A stretch of 8,118 bases of DNA from an uncultured Collinsella sp. (GCA_902482185.1 CABSZR010000056.1:1-8118); one strand, 5' to 3'. Numbered from the stretch's first letter, positions 1 to 5,299 are shown. The notes: generated by a model from the sequence alone, not told the origin. Translations and numbers: made by a program.

Positions 1-2
1 AG

Positions 3-161
3 GGCGACGGCATCTCGCGCCTGGTGCTCGAGAAATGCGACTTTTTGACCAAACTTCCCCAGCGTGGCATGACCGAGAGTCTCAACGTGGCCCAGGCAAC
101 GACGGCGTTGTGCTTTGAGTGGCTGCGCCGCAATGCCGGCGAGCTCATGGGGGAGGAGTAG
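3..161 (+). CDS. rlmB: RlmB/TrmH-family 23S rRNA (guanosine-2'-O-)-methyltransferase, C-terminal fragment
   Basis: The open frame enters from the left edge and ends at TAG 159-161, leaving 52 residues. The stretch GMTESLNVAQATTALCFEW matches motif 3 of the SPOUT (SpoU/TrmH) fold, where ESLNVS-like residues help form the knotted S-adenosylmethionine pocket. Residues before it (GDGISRLVLEKCDFLTKLP) fit the segment around motif 2. Family members 2'-O-methylate a guanosine in 23S rRNA (RlmB) or in tRNA (TrmH). I prefer RlmB because the gene directly precedes a yacP-like gene, an arrangement common in Gram-positive bacteria (cysS-rlmB-yacP). Only 3 bases separate its stop from the next start, and its 3' end supplies the next gene's ribosome binding site, so the two are probably cotranscribed and translationally coupled. 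The N-terminal substrate-binding domain lies outside the window, so RlmB versus another SpoU paralogue cannot be settled here. Confidence 0.85.
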   Translation, partial: GDGISRLVLEKCDFLTKLPQRGMTESLNVAQATTALCFEWLRRNAGELMGEE

Positions 162-164
162 CGC

Positions 165-842
165 ATGTCCAAGAAGAACCGCGCCAAGTCCAAGGCCAAG
201 CGCTTTGGCGAGGGCTCGGCCAAGCCGATTGTTTCGGCCGCGACCTATGGCGTGGGCGGCAATGCGTTTGCGCAGGCCATCGCCGACCCAGTCTCGACGG
301 TGCACTCCAATAAGCCCGAGCTGCTGGTGGTCGACGGTTACAACGTGATCCACTGCACGCCGCGCTACGAAAAGCTCGTGTACGACCATTCCGACGATCC
401 GTATTCCAGTGACGTCCACGATATGGCGCGCACCGCGCTCATCAACGACGTGGCGGCGTTTGCCCAGGGCCGCTACGAGGCCGTAGTCGTGTTCGACGGC
501 GCGGGCAATATCTCCAGCGAGCGCCCCAACCTGCCGGCCCGCGGCGTGCGTATCGAGTTCTCACCGACGGGCGTCTCTGCCGATACCGTGGTGCAGAAGC
601 TCTGCATCGAGGCGCGCGAGGAAGGCCGCGCGTGCTCCGTGGTATCGAGTGACGGCACAATACAGGCCGTCGTCATGGGCAAGGGCGTCACGCGCATCTC
701 GAGCCGTATGCTGGTGGACGAGATCAAACAGATCGATAACGACGTTCACGAGGCAGAGGAAGCTCCGCAGATCAAGATGACTCTGGGCAGCCGCCTGAGC
801 CCCGATACCCTGGCCAAGCTCAAGGCGTTGCGCGGACGGTAG
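165..842 (+). CDS. yacP: YacP/Rae1-like NYN (PIN-like) domain endoribonuclease
   Basis: A 225-residue protein. The NYN domain begins at LLVVDGYNVI (residues 53-62, Asp57). It continues with VVVFDGAGN (Asp111), FSPTGVSADTVVQKL (Asp140) and VVSSDGTIQ (Asp163). These four acidic positions are those expected to bind metal in the PIN-like nuclease fold. The Bacillus subtilis homologue (YacP, renamed Rae1) enters the ribosomal A site and cleaves mRNA during translation, so a ribosome-associated RNase role is likely but inferred. The protein is longer than the roughly 170-residue Bacillus form: about 50 residues precede the domain, beginning with a very basic stretch (MSKKNRAKSKAKR) that could bind RNA or ribosomes. 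The start at 165 is supported by GGGGAGGAG ending 6 bases upstream, inside the rlmB 3' end. The gene ends facing the convergent kinase gene. Confidence 0.85.
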   Translation: MSKKNRAKSKAKRFGEGSAKPIVSAATYGVGGNAFAQAIADPVSTVHSNKPELLVVDGYNVIHCTPRYEKLVYDHSDDPYSSDVHDMARTALINDVAAFAQGRYEAVVVFDGAGNISSERPNLPARGVRIEFSPTGVSADTVVQKLCIEAREEGRACSVVSSDGTIQAVVMGKGVTRISSRMLVDEIKQIDNDVHEAEEAPQIKMTLGSRLSPDTLAKLKALRGR

Positions 843-843
843 G

Positions 844-877
844 GGAGTTGGCGGGGCAATGCTGCCTTGCTAACTCC
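844..877. terminator. Hairpin between convergent yacP and HTH-kinase genes, probable bidirectional terminator
   Basis: Positions 844-858 pair with 863-877 around the loop ATGC, giving a 15-bp stem with three G-U pairs. It starts 2 bases after the yacP stop and contains the stop codon of the minus-strand gene (870-872). There is no clear T-tract on either side, so termination efficiency is uncertain. The location between convergent genes fits a shared terminator or transcription roadblock. Confidence 0.55.
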
Positions 878-2210
878 ATTCAGCGATGTCGATCATTCTT
901 TCGAGGCGCCACGTTAGCGCCTCTTTTAGATAAGGTAGTCTCGCTGCTAGAGCATCGTTTTTAGACAGAATCTCGATTGCCTCGTCAACGAAGCCTTCGA
1001 GTTTGTCGCAGTCAAACCAGCCCATGTCCTCGACGAGCAACATTTGTTTGGCGGGGCTTGAATGAAATTGTGCGCTGGTAAAACTGTGCTCTCCCGCCCT
1101 AAGCTCCTCTAGTGATATGTTGCACCAGAGCGATGAGCCCGAATCGAAGATGGGGGCAGGTCTGCAAGCTTGCGTGTTTACGTTTCGCACGAGGCCGAAG
1201 TTGCGCCAATGACGATCGTAGTTGGCAATGATGTCGTCACATACGATCATGCGGTCAAGGGCATCCTTGACGCCTGTCACCCCGAGCTCCTCGCAGTTTG
1301 CTACATATCGCTCGTAGCCGGTTAGCCGTTCATCTGCGTTTGCGTGCTGGTTTACATAGAACGCAGGGACATACTCTTCTTCATCAGTTAAGAAGACATC
1401 GCATGTGCTCAGGGCGGAAGTGCCCGTGCCCTCGAGCGAGTAAGGCACATAATCGCAGGCGTTTAGGATGCGACGGTGGAGCGCGGTCGCCACCAGCTCG
1501 TTATAAGGTTCCTGGTCCAGGTGCGCTCCTGCCTTATGCAGAATTCGACGTTCGCCCTCGCACGTCCAGTACTTTTGAAGATTGCCGTCCGAGGTGTTAT
1601 CGGGCTTTGCGGCAGCCGCTTTTCCCTCTGGGGCAAAGGGTGCAATGGACAGCGAGACGTCATCAAAGGCGTTATTGAAGAAGTTGATATCCTCCCAGGT
1701 GAGACCGGAACCTTGGGGCCTAATCCAATACTGGTCGGATAAGGAGAGGCCAAGATTTCGCTGTACGAGTTCATCGGGAACATCGACTGCGGCTTCTGCA
1801 AGCAGGGAGGCTAGCCCAATGCGTGCGAGCGGGATACCGCGGCCGCGCCACCAGATGCGGAAGGAGTCTAGCGATATGGGGCTATTAGGGCCAAATACTC
1901 CAATAGGGGCGTGGGCACGATCGACGTCGGCGCCGATGTGGGTAAAGTCTTTTCGCGATGTGCTGTAGACCAGCTGAGCGACTTCGTACGTGCGGTTCAT
2001 GAGGGTGAACGCGATCTCGCTCTTACCGTGGCCGCGGCGGGGACGTCCCCCCGTTTTGGTCACGGAGCGGAGTCGCGTGTCGACGCTGTCTTTGTCGATG
2101 AGCCATACACCAGAAGCCTTGCGGGCCTCAAGTGCTCCGTTTTTTATGAGCTCCTGCACCCTGCGCGGGGTGATGCCGAGCAGTTCGGCGGCTTTCTTGG
2201 TAGTAAGCAT
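870..2210 (-). CDS. HTH domain fused to a HipA-like kinase domain (single-protein regulator/kinase, possible toxin-like)
   Basis: 446 residues from the ATG at 2210. Residues 1-47 (MLTTKKAAELLGITPRRVQELIKNG... then a wing) form an excisionase/MerR-like winged helix-turn-helix. A basic linker follows (residues 48-63, GGRPRRGHGK). The rest resembles HipA-type protein kinases: a Ser-loop-like PDNTSDG (203-209), a probable ATP-contacting Lys226 in RRILHKAG, QEPYNE (233-238), the catalytic segment IANYDRHWRNFG (328-339; Asp332, His334, Asn337), and a DFG-equivalent IFDSGSSLW (354-362; Asp356). The start is chosen because GAAGGG lies 7 bases upstream; an in-frame ATG at 2252 has no such site and falls inside the palindrome. 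HipA normally needs a separate HipB repressor, and no small antitoxin gene is adjacent. Here the DNA-binding part seems built in. Codon use is flatter than in the flanking translation genes, consistent with an accessory gene. Substrate and function are unknown; related proteins are usually annotated only as HipA-domain or excisionase-family. Confidence 0.75.
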   Translation of the reverse strand: MLTTKKAAELLGITPRRVQELIKNGALEARKASGVWLIDKDSVDTRLRSVTKTGGRPRRGHGKSEIAFTLMNRTYEVAQLVYSTSRKDFTHIGADVDRAHAPIGVFGPNSPISLDSFRIWWRGRGIPLARIGLASLLAEAAVDVPDELVQRNLGLSLSDQYWIRPQGSGLTWEDINFFNNAFDDVSLSIAPFAPEGKAAAAKPDNTSDGNLQKYWTCEGERRILHKAGAHLDQEPYNELVATALHRRILNACDYVPYSLEGTGTSALSTCDVFLTDEEEYVPAFYVNQHANADERLTGYERYVANCEELGVTGVKDALDRMIVCDDIIANYDRHWRNFGLVRNVNTQACRPAPIFDSGSSLWCNISLEELRAGEHSFTSAQFHSSPAKQMLLVEDMGWFDCDKLEGFVDEAIEILSKNDALAARLPYLKEALTWRLERMIDIAEWS

Positions 2211-2220
2211 CGAGAAACCC

Positions 2221-2281
2221 TTCGCCAGAACGAATAGTTTTATATATAGCAATTGTAATTAAAACTATTCGTTCTGGCGAA
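2221..2281. promoter_or_regulatory. Perfect 21-bp inverted repeat upstream of the HTH-kinase gene, probable operator/promoter
   Basis: Arm 2221-2241 (TTCGCCAGAACGAATAG followed by TTTT) is the exact reverse complement of 2261-2281, with a 19-base AT-rich centre (2242-2260). The similarity extends weakly outward: GAAACCC before the left arm resembles the complement of TGGTTTT after the right arm. The element ends 10 bases upstream of the kinase start codon and overlaps its ribosome binding site region. The centre contains TATATA/TATAAA-type sequence that could be a minus-strand -10 element, so a protein bound to both arms would straddle the promoter. The HTH of the adjacent gene is the obvious candidate ligand; this is inference. 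Confidence 0.65.
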
Positions 2282-2332
2282 TGGTTTTAAGATTGAGGGC
2301 GCACTGACAGAAATGAACGGGCCTGGTATGCG

Positions 2333-2362
2333 TTGTTGCTGGATTTTGCATATTTGTATAAC
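2333..2362 (+). promoter_or_regulatory. Candidate promoter of tRNA-Thr(UGU)
   Basis: TTGTTG at 2333-2338 and TATAAC at 2357-2362 are separated by 18 bases, the same spacing as the two stronger promoters further on. The -35 is a poor match and the -10 is good. Predicted initiation is near 2369, about 66 bases upstream of the mature tRNA, which would leave a 5' leader for RNase P to remove. Confidence 0.4.
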
Positions 2363-2434
2363 GCCGTGCGGCCTGTTGCGCCCCGTCCGCAATTCCTTTA
2401 TTCTTAACTCGCTTCGCGTGAAAGCGCCAAGTGT

Positions 2435-2509
2435 GCCAGTGTGGCGCAACGGTAGCGCAACTGATTTGTAATCAGTGGGTTGCAGGTTCGATTCCTGTCA
2501 CTGGCTCCA
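2435..2509 (+). tRNA. tRNA-Thr (anticodon UGU)
   Basis: The acceptor stem GCCAGTG (2435-2441) pairs with CACTGGC (2499-2505), followed by discriminator T2506 and encoded CCA 2507-2509. The anticodon stem ACTGA/TCAGT encloses the loop TTTGTAA, giving anticodon TGT, which reads ACA and other threonine codons. D-arm and T-arm (GCAGG TTCGATT CCTGT) are intact. In the classical bacterial cluster this tRNA sits directly next to tRNA-Tyr; here it is about 813 bases away and has its own terminator. Confidence 0.95.
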
Positions 2510-2518
2510 TGAGAGTTT

Positions 2519-2559
2519 CGGGCTCTGTTTCCTTGTGGGACAGGGCCCGTTTCTATTTA
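2519..2559 (+). terminator. Rho-independent terminator of tRNA-Thr(UGU)
   Basis: CGGGCTCTGT (2519-2528) pairs with ACAGGGCCCG (2540-2549) with one G-U pair and an 11-base loop, followed directly by TTTCTATTT (2550-2558). It begins 9 bases after the tRNA CCA end. It marks the end of a monocistronic tRNA transcript, before the repeat-rich block. Confidence 0.8.
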
Positions 2560-2602
2560 TGTCGATAAGTCAGCGTGTTTGGCGCCAACCAAGCTTCAGG
2601 TT

Positions 2603-2821
2603 TGTCTCGATCCGTAACACGAGTGGGCTGAAGACCCTCCTTATAGTTACAGATCGAAACATTGCCAAGGGAAGGCCGATAACATCTCGATCCGTAACAC
2701 GAAGAGGCTGAAAACCGTTCTTACTGTTACAGAATGAGACGTAAGCGGGGGTTTCTGCGAAACATCTCGATCTGTAACAGATAGGGGAGGAATAACCCTC
2801 TTACTGTTACAGGTCGAGACA
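2603..2821. repeat. Three tandem palindromic repeats of about 59 bp at an exact 80-bp pitch
   Basis: The units are 2603-2661, 2683-2741 and 2763-2821. Each opens with TCTCGATCYGTAACA-like sequence (TCTCGA at 2605, 2685 and 2765, exactly 80 apart). Each closes with TTACTGTTACAG plus a TCGAGAC-like end (TTAC..GTTAC at 2641, 2721 and 2801). Opening and closing parts are reverse complements, so each unit can fold into a hairpin. Unit 3 is best, with a 16-bp stem TCTCGATCTGTAACAG / CTGTTACAGGTCGAGA containing one G-T pair. Intervening sequences of 21 bases differ between units. No coding potential is apparent. Function is unknown; a family of mobile palindromic intergenic repeats or an array of protein-binding sites are both possible. 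Confidence 0.8.
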
Positions 2822-2851
2822 TAGGCCGGGGCGAGGTTGGTCATCGTCATC

Positions 2852-2993
2852 GAGCGTGGATTATCGGACACACGAGCGTGGAAAATCTTCCGCCTAGTGA
2901 ATGAGCGTGGATAATCTGCCACTTTGGATTCGATGGCACGGCAAAGTGGGAGATTATCCACGCTCGATTTCAAACGGAAGAAAATCCACGCTC
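2852..2993. repeat. Five GAGCGTGGA motif copies arranged as a large inverted repeat (about 52-bp arms)
   Basis: GAGCGTGG occurs on the plus strand at 2852, 2874 and 2903 and on the minus strand at 2958-2965 and 2986-2993. Each copy continues into an A/T-rich stretch and then ATC or TTC (consensus near GAGCGTGGATAATC). The last two plus copies and the two minus copies form one long inverted repeat: arms 2874-2926 and 2942-2993 with a 15-base loop. Matching extends beyond the motifs (CTTCCG and CCACTTTG are mirrored), with about 10 unmatched bases mid-arm. A transcript would fold into a long interrupted hairpin. It has no T-tract and no recognisable gene, and is a different family from the preceding 80-bp array. 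Confidence 0.8.
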
Positions 2994-3230
2994 GATTTTG
3001 CCTGGGAAGAGCAATCTTCTGTCTGGGCAGCCCCGATCTCGACCTATATATAGGTGCAAATAAGCTGGTATCGAAGTTCGATACTGAAGGTGTACTCCAC
3101 TACAGCAAAGTGTTACCTTGGGAAACGTCACCTCAGTATCCAAAACCACTGTCCTTCATATCCAAACTCAATAAAACCGCAGGTCACGGCTATATAGATA
3201 CGCCCGGCACCGTGTATCTAGAGGTTTTCG
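2994..3230. other. Non-coding stretch with three small palindromes upstream of the tRNA-tuf promoter
   Basis: No convincing gene is seen. ACCTATATATAGGT (3042-3055) is a perfect 14-bp palindrome. GTATCGAA-G-TTCGATAC (3068-3084) is a perfect inverted repeat around one base. TAGATAC (3195-3201) pairs with GTATCTA (3214-3220), ending 10 bases before the -35 box of the tRNA-Tyr promoter. The latter two share GATAC/GTATC half-sites. They could be regulator sites or remnants of mobile sequence; base composition is more AT-rich than the flanking genes. Confidence 0.45.
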
Positions 3231-3260
3231 TTGACAGCCCCCAAGGTGGCATCGTATTAT
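3231..3260 (+). promoter_or_regulatory. Strong sigma70-type promoter of the tRNA-Tyr/Thr/Met-tuf operon
   Basis: A perfect -35 TTGACA (3231-3236) is separated by 18 bases from -10 TATTAT (3255-3260, five of six consensus bases). Initiation is expected near 3267, about 56 bases before tRNA-Tyr. The preceding GAGGTTTTCG is almost identical to the sequence before the -35 of the rpmG promoter. No other promoter of this quality precedes tuf, so EF-Tu is probably made from this start by processing of the tRNA-mRNA transcript. Confidence 0.8.
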
Positions 3261-3322
3261 CTTCTTCGTTCGCGGGGGCGGCGGTCCAAAAGACCAAAGG
3301 ACCTGCGGATACTTGAACGATT

Positions 3323-3404
3323 GGGAGTTTGCCCGAGTGGTTAATGGGGACGGGCTGTAAACCCGTTGGCTCTGCCTACATAGGTTCGAATCCTATAGCT
3401 CCCA
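3323..3404 (+). tRNA. tRNA-Tyr (anticodon GUA)
   Basis: Acceptor GGGAGTT (3323-3329) pairs with AGCTCCC (3397-3403) through one G-U pair, with discriminator A3404. The anticodon stem ACGGG/CCCGT encloses CTGTAAA, anticodon GTA (3357-3359). A long variable arm (about 3367-3379) is typical of bacterial tRNA-Tyr. The T-arm ATAGG TTCGAAT CCTAT is intact. The next bases are CCC rather than CCA, so the 3' CCA is apparently not encoded and must be added by the CCA-adding enzyme, unlike the other four tRNAs here. Confidence 0.95.
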
Positions 3405-3414
3405 CCCGTCAAGT

Positions 3415-3490
3415 GCCTGTATAGCTCAGTCGGTAGAGCACTTCGTTGGTAACGAAGAGGTCACCAGTTCAAGTCTGGTTGCAGGCTCCA
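3415..3490 (+). tRNA. tRNA-Thr (anticodon GGU)
   Basis: Acceptor GCCTGTA (3415-3421) pairs with TGCAGGC (3480-3486), discriminator T3487, encoded CCA 3488-3490. The anticodon stem CTTCG/CGAAG encloses TTGGTAA, anticodon GGT, reading ACC and ACU. It lies 10 bases after tRNA-Tyr and 3 bases before tRNA-Met, so the three are processed from one transcript. Confidence 0.95.
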
Positions 3491-3493
3491 TCC

Positions 3494-3570
3494 GGCGGTG
3501 TAGCTCAGTTGGTTAGAGCACACGGTTCATACCCGTGGCGTCACTGGTTCGAATCCAGTCACCGCTACCA
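3494..3570 (+). tRNA. tRNA-Met (anticodon CAU), elongator type
   Basis: Acceptor GGCGGTG (3494-3500) pairs with CACCGCT (3560-3566), closed by a G-U first pair; discriminator A3567, encoded CCA 3568-3570. The anticodon stem CACGG/CCGTG encloses TTCATAC, anticodon CAT. The anticodon stem lacks the three consecutive G-C pairs (GGG/CCC) of initiator tRNAs, so this is an elongator. The overall sequence resembles elongator tRNA-Met of Gram-positive bacteria rather than the lysidine-modified tRNA-Ile2, which also has CAU. In enterobacteria a tRNA-Gly occurs within the equivalent cluster; none is present here. Confidence 0.9.
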
Positions 3571-3581
3571 TAGGTAACACG

Positions 3582-3612
3582 GTGGCTTCTCAATAGTATG
3601 TTGAGAGGCCAC
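3582..3612 (+). promoter_or_regulatory. Hairpin in the tRNA-tuf intercistronic leader
   Basis: GTGGCTTCTCAA (3582-3593) pairs with TTGAGAGGCCAC (3601-3612) with one G-U pair and a 7-base loop. No T-tract follows, so it is not a standard terminator. It lies 11 bases after the last tRNA and about 55 bases before tuf. A role in 3' processing of tRNA-Met or in protecting the 5' end of tuf mRNA after tRNA excision is plausible. A short GTCCC/GGGAC hairpin follows near 3632-3646. Confidence 0.4.
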
Positions 3613-3666
3613 TATGGTATAAAGGCAAAGTCCCGTCCGGGGACGACCTGTTAAGAGGAGGGCTTT

Positions 3667-4857
3667 ATGGCCAAAGAGAAGTTTGAGCGCACTAAGCCGC
3701 ATGTTAACATCGGCACCATTGGTCACGTCGACCACGGCAAGACCACGCTGACCGCTGCCATCACCAAGGTTCTCTCCGAGACCGAGGGCTGCAAGGCTGA
3801 CTTCACTGCGTTCGAGAACATCGACAAGGCTCCCGAGGAGCGCGAGCGCGGCATTACGATCTCCGTCTCCCACGTTGAGTACGAGACTGCTGCCCGTCAC
3901 TACGCTCACGTTGACTGCCCGGGCCACGCTGACTACGTCAAGAACATGATCTCCGGCGCTGCTCAGATGGACGGCGCTATCCTGGTCATCGCTGCTACCG
4001 ACGGCCCCATGGCTCAGACCCGCGAGCACATCCTGCTCGCCCGTCAGGTCGGCGTTCCCTACATCGTCGTCTTCCTGAACAAGTGCGACATGGTCGACGA
4101 TGACGAGCTCATCGACCTCGTCGAGATGGAGACCCGTGAGCTCCTCTCCGAGTACGATTTCCCCGGCGACGACATCCCCGTCATCCGTGGCTCCGCTCTG
4201 GGCGCTCTCGAGGGCGACGCCAAGTGGATGGACGCCATTCGCGAGCTCATGAAGGCCGTCGACGAGTACATCCCGACGCCTGCTCGTAACAACGACCTCC
4301 CGTTCCTGATGGCCGTTGAGGACGTTATGACCATCTCCGGCCGTGGTACCGTTGCTACCGGCCGTGTCGAGCGCGGTGAGCTCAAGCTCAACGAGCCCGT
4401 CGAGATCGTCGGCATCAAGGATACCCAGAACACCGTCGTTACCGGTATCGAGATGTTCCGTAAGTCCATGGACTTCTGCGAGGCTGGCGACAACGTCGGT
4501 CTGCTGCTCCGCGGCATCAAGCGTGAGGACATCGAGCGCGGCCAGGTTCTCTGCAAGCCCGGTTCGGTTACCCCGCACACCAAGTTCACCGGCGAGATCT
4601 ACGTTCTGACCAAGGAGGAGGGCGGCCGTCACACCCCGTTCTTCGATGGTTATCGTCCTCAGTTCTACTTCCGTACCACCGACGTTACCGGTACGGTCAA
4701 GCTCCCCGAGGGCACCGAGATGGCTATGCCTGGTGACCACATCACCATCGAGGGCGACCTCATTCACCCGATCGCCATGGAGGAGGGCCTGCGCTTCGCT
4801 ATCCGCGAGGGTGGCCACACCGTCGGTTCGGGCATCGTCTCCACGATCATTGAGTAA
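3667..4857 (+). CDS. tuf: Elongation factor Tu
   Basis: A 396-residue full-length EF-Tu, the GTPase that delivers aminoacyl-tRNA to the ribosomal A site. The GTP-binding domain shows G1 GHVDHGKT (19-26), the switch I sequence RGITIS (61-66), G3 DCPGH (83-87, with the catalytic His), G4 NKCD (138-141) and G5 SAL (176-178). Domains 2 and 3 follow, including [13 protein letters not shown] and the conserved C-terminal [15 protein letters not shown]. The start is backed by GAGGAGGG 4-6 bases upstream. Codon use is extremely biased (GTC/GTT, CTC, CGT/CGC, AAG), as expected for one of the most abundant proteins. It is the last gene of the tRNA-Tyr/Thr/Met operon, echoing tufB of E. coli, and is followed by a strong terminator. 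No frameshift or missing catalytic residue is seen. Confidence 0.98.
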   Translation: MAKEKFERTKPHVNIGTIGHVDHGKTTLTAAITKVLSETEGCKADFTAFENIDKAPEERERGITISVSHVEYETAARHYAHVDCPGHADYVKNMISGAAQMDGAILVIAATDGPMAQTREHILLARQVGVPYIVVFLNKCDMVDDDELIDLVEMETRELLSEYDFPGDDIPVIRGSALGALEGDAKWMDAIRELMKAVDEYIPTPARNNDLPFLMAVEDVMTISGRGTVATGRVERGELKLNEPVEIVGIKDTQNTVVTGIEMFRKSMDFCEAGDNVGLLLRGIKREDIERGQVLCKPGSVTPHTKFTGEIYVLTKEEGGRHTPFFDGYRPQFYFRTTDVTGTVKLPEGTEMAMPGDHITIEGDLIHPIAMEEGLRFAIREGGHTVGSGIVSTIIE

Positions 4858-4884
4858 ATTAGCTCTTTGATATAGCTGACTTAG

Positions 4885-4920
4885 AGAACCCGGCACTTAT
4901 ATGGGTGCCGGGTTCTTTTC
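4885..4920 (+). terminator. Rho-independent terminator of the tRNA-tuf operon
   Basis: AGAACCCGGCAC (4885-4896) pairs perfectly with GTGCCGGGTTCT (4905-4916) around an 8-base loop, followed by TTTTC-type sequence (4916-4919). It starts 28 bases after the tuf stop. The 140 bases after it, up to the next promoter, hold no gene; an imperfect inverted repeat TCGAGAG (4949-4955)/CTCTCGA (4990-4996) is the only structure noticed there. Confidence 0.9.
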
Positions 4921-5061
4921 TGCAATGGATATTGAGCCGTTGCTGGTGTCGAGAGGATCGATAATGGTCCTGGATGCACCGTCGATTAGCTCTCGATGGC
5001 TTCATTGATGTGTTCCAAATATGAATGGATCCACCGAGAACCAATTGACTCGAGGTTTTCA

Positions 5062-5091
5062 TTGACAGCACTTACGTGGAGCTGATAAAGT
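5062..5091 (+). promoter_or_regulatory. Promoter of rpmG-tRNA-Trp-secE-nusG
   Basis: A perfect TTGACA (5062-5067) is followed after 18 bases by TAAAGT (5086-5091). The block 5052-5069 (GAGGTTTTCATTGACAGC) matches 3221-3238 of the tRNA-tuf promoter at 17 of 18 positions. Initiation near 5098 would give a leader of about 40 bases before rpmG. Confidence 0.7.
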
Positions 5092-5136
5092 AACAACTCG
5101 TGCCCGTACGGGGCGGAAATGAAAGGTTCAGGATAC

Positions 5137-5286
5137 ATGCGTACTCTAGTTACTCTTGCGTGCACTGAGTGCAAGCGCCGCAACTATACGACCACCAAGA
5201 ACAAGTCGACCATGCCTGATCGTATGGAGATCAAGAAGTATTGCCCCTGGTGCCGTCACCACACGCTGCACAAAGAGACTCGCTAG
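5137..5286 (+). CDS. rpmG: Large-subunit ribosomal protein L33 (zinc-binding form)
   Basis: 49 residues, the usual L33 length, in an ORF too short for common length cut-offs. The protein ([19 protein letters not shown]...) carries two CxxC pairs, Cys9/Cys12 and Cys36/Cys39 (YCPWC), which form the zinc ribbon of the C+ class; the C-terminal HKETR is typical. L33 sits near the E site of the 50S subunit. The gene lies just upstream of tRNA-Trp (13 bases) and secE, a common rpmG-secE-nusG context. An in-frame upstream ATG (5119) would add six residues (MKGSGY); I prefer 5137 because of family length and the MR start. The ribosome binding sequence is weak for either start (AGGA at 5130-5133 is close; GGGGCGG precedes 5119), so the start is not fully settled. 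Confidence 0.93.
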   Translation: MRTLVTLACTECKRRNYTTTKNKSTMPDRMEIKKYCPWCRHHTLHKETR

Positions 5287-5299
5287 TCTCTAGTCACAT

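Noticed and set aside
2211..2252. Earlier in-frame start (2252) for the HTH-kinase
   Set aside because: It would add MLYIKLFVLAKGFS encoded by the palindrome itself, has no ribosome binding site, and the HTH begins naturally at MLTTKKAAEL with GAAGGG upstream.
2221..2281. The 21-bp inverted repeat as a rho-independent terminator
   Set aside because: It lies upstream of the kinase start, has a long AT-rich 19-base centre and no adjacent T-tract after a GC-rich stem; an operator explains it better.
2240..2449. Minus-strand 69-codon frame between the kinase gene and tRNA-Thr
   Set aside because: It has no ribosome binding site or recognisable domain, starts inside tRNA-Thr and ends within the palindrome.
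2603..2821. CRISPR array
   Set aside because: There are only three units, the repeats are long, diverged and palindromic throughout, the separators are only 21 bases, and no cas gene is present.
2924..3316. Plus-strand open frame of 130 codons across the inverted repeat and the tRNA-tuf promoter
   Set aside because: It starts inside the large hairpin loop, lacks a ribosome binding site, runs over a consensus promoter, and shows no recognisable domain or the codon bias of its neighbours.
3494..3570. The CAU tRNA as tRNA-Ile2 or initiator tRNA
   Set aside because: The anticodon stem lacks the initiator GGG/CCC pairs, and the loop TTCATAC with this acceptor stem resembles elongator tRNA-Met rather than tRNA-Ile2.
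3565..4896. 443-codon minus-strand open frame opposite tuf
   Set aside because: It is an artefact of the strong codon bias of tuf; the plus strand encodes an unambiguous EF-Tu and the antisense product is Leu/Asp/Val-rich without domains.
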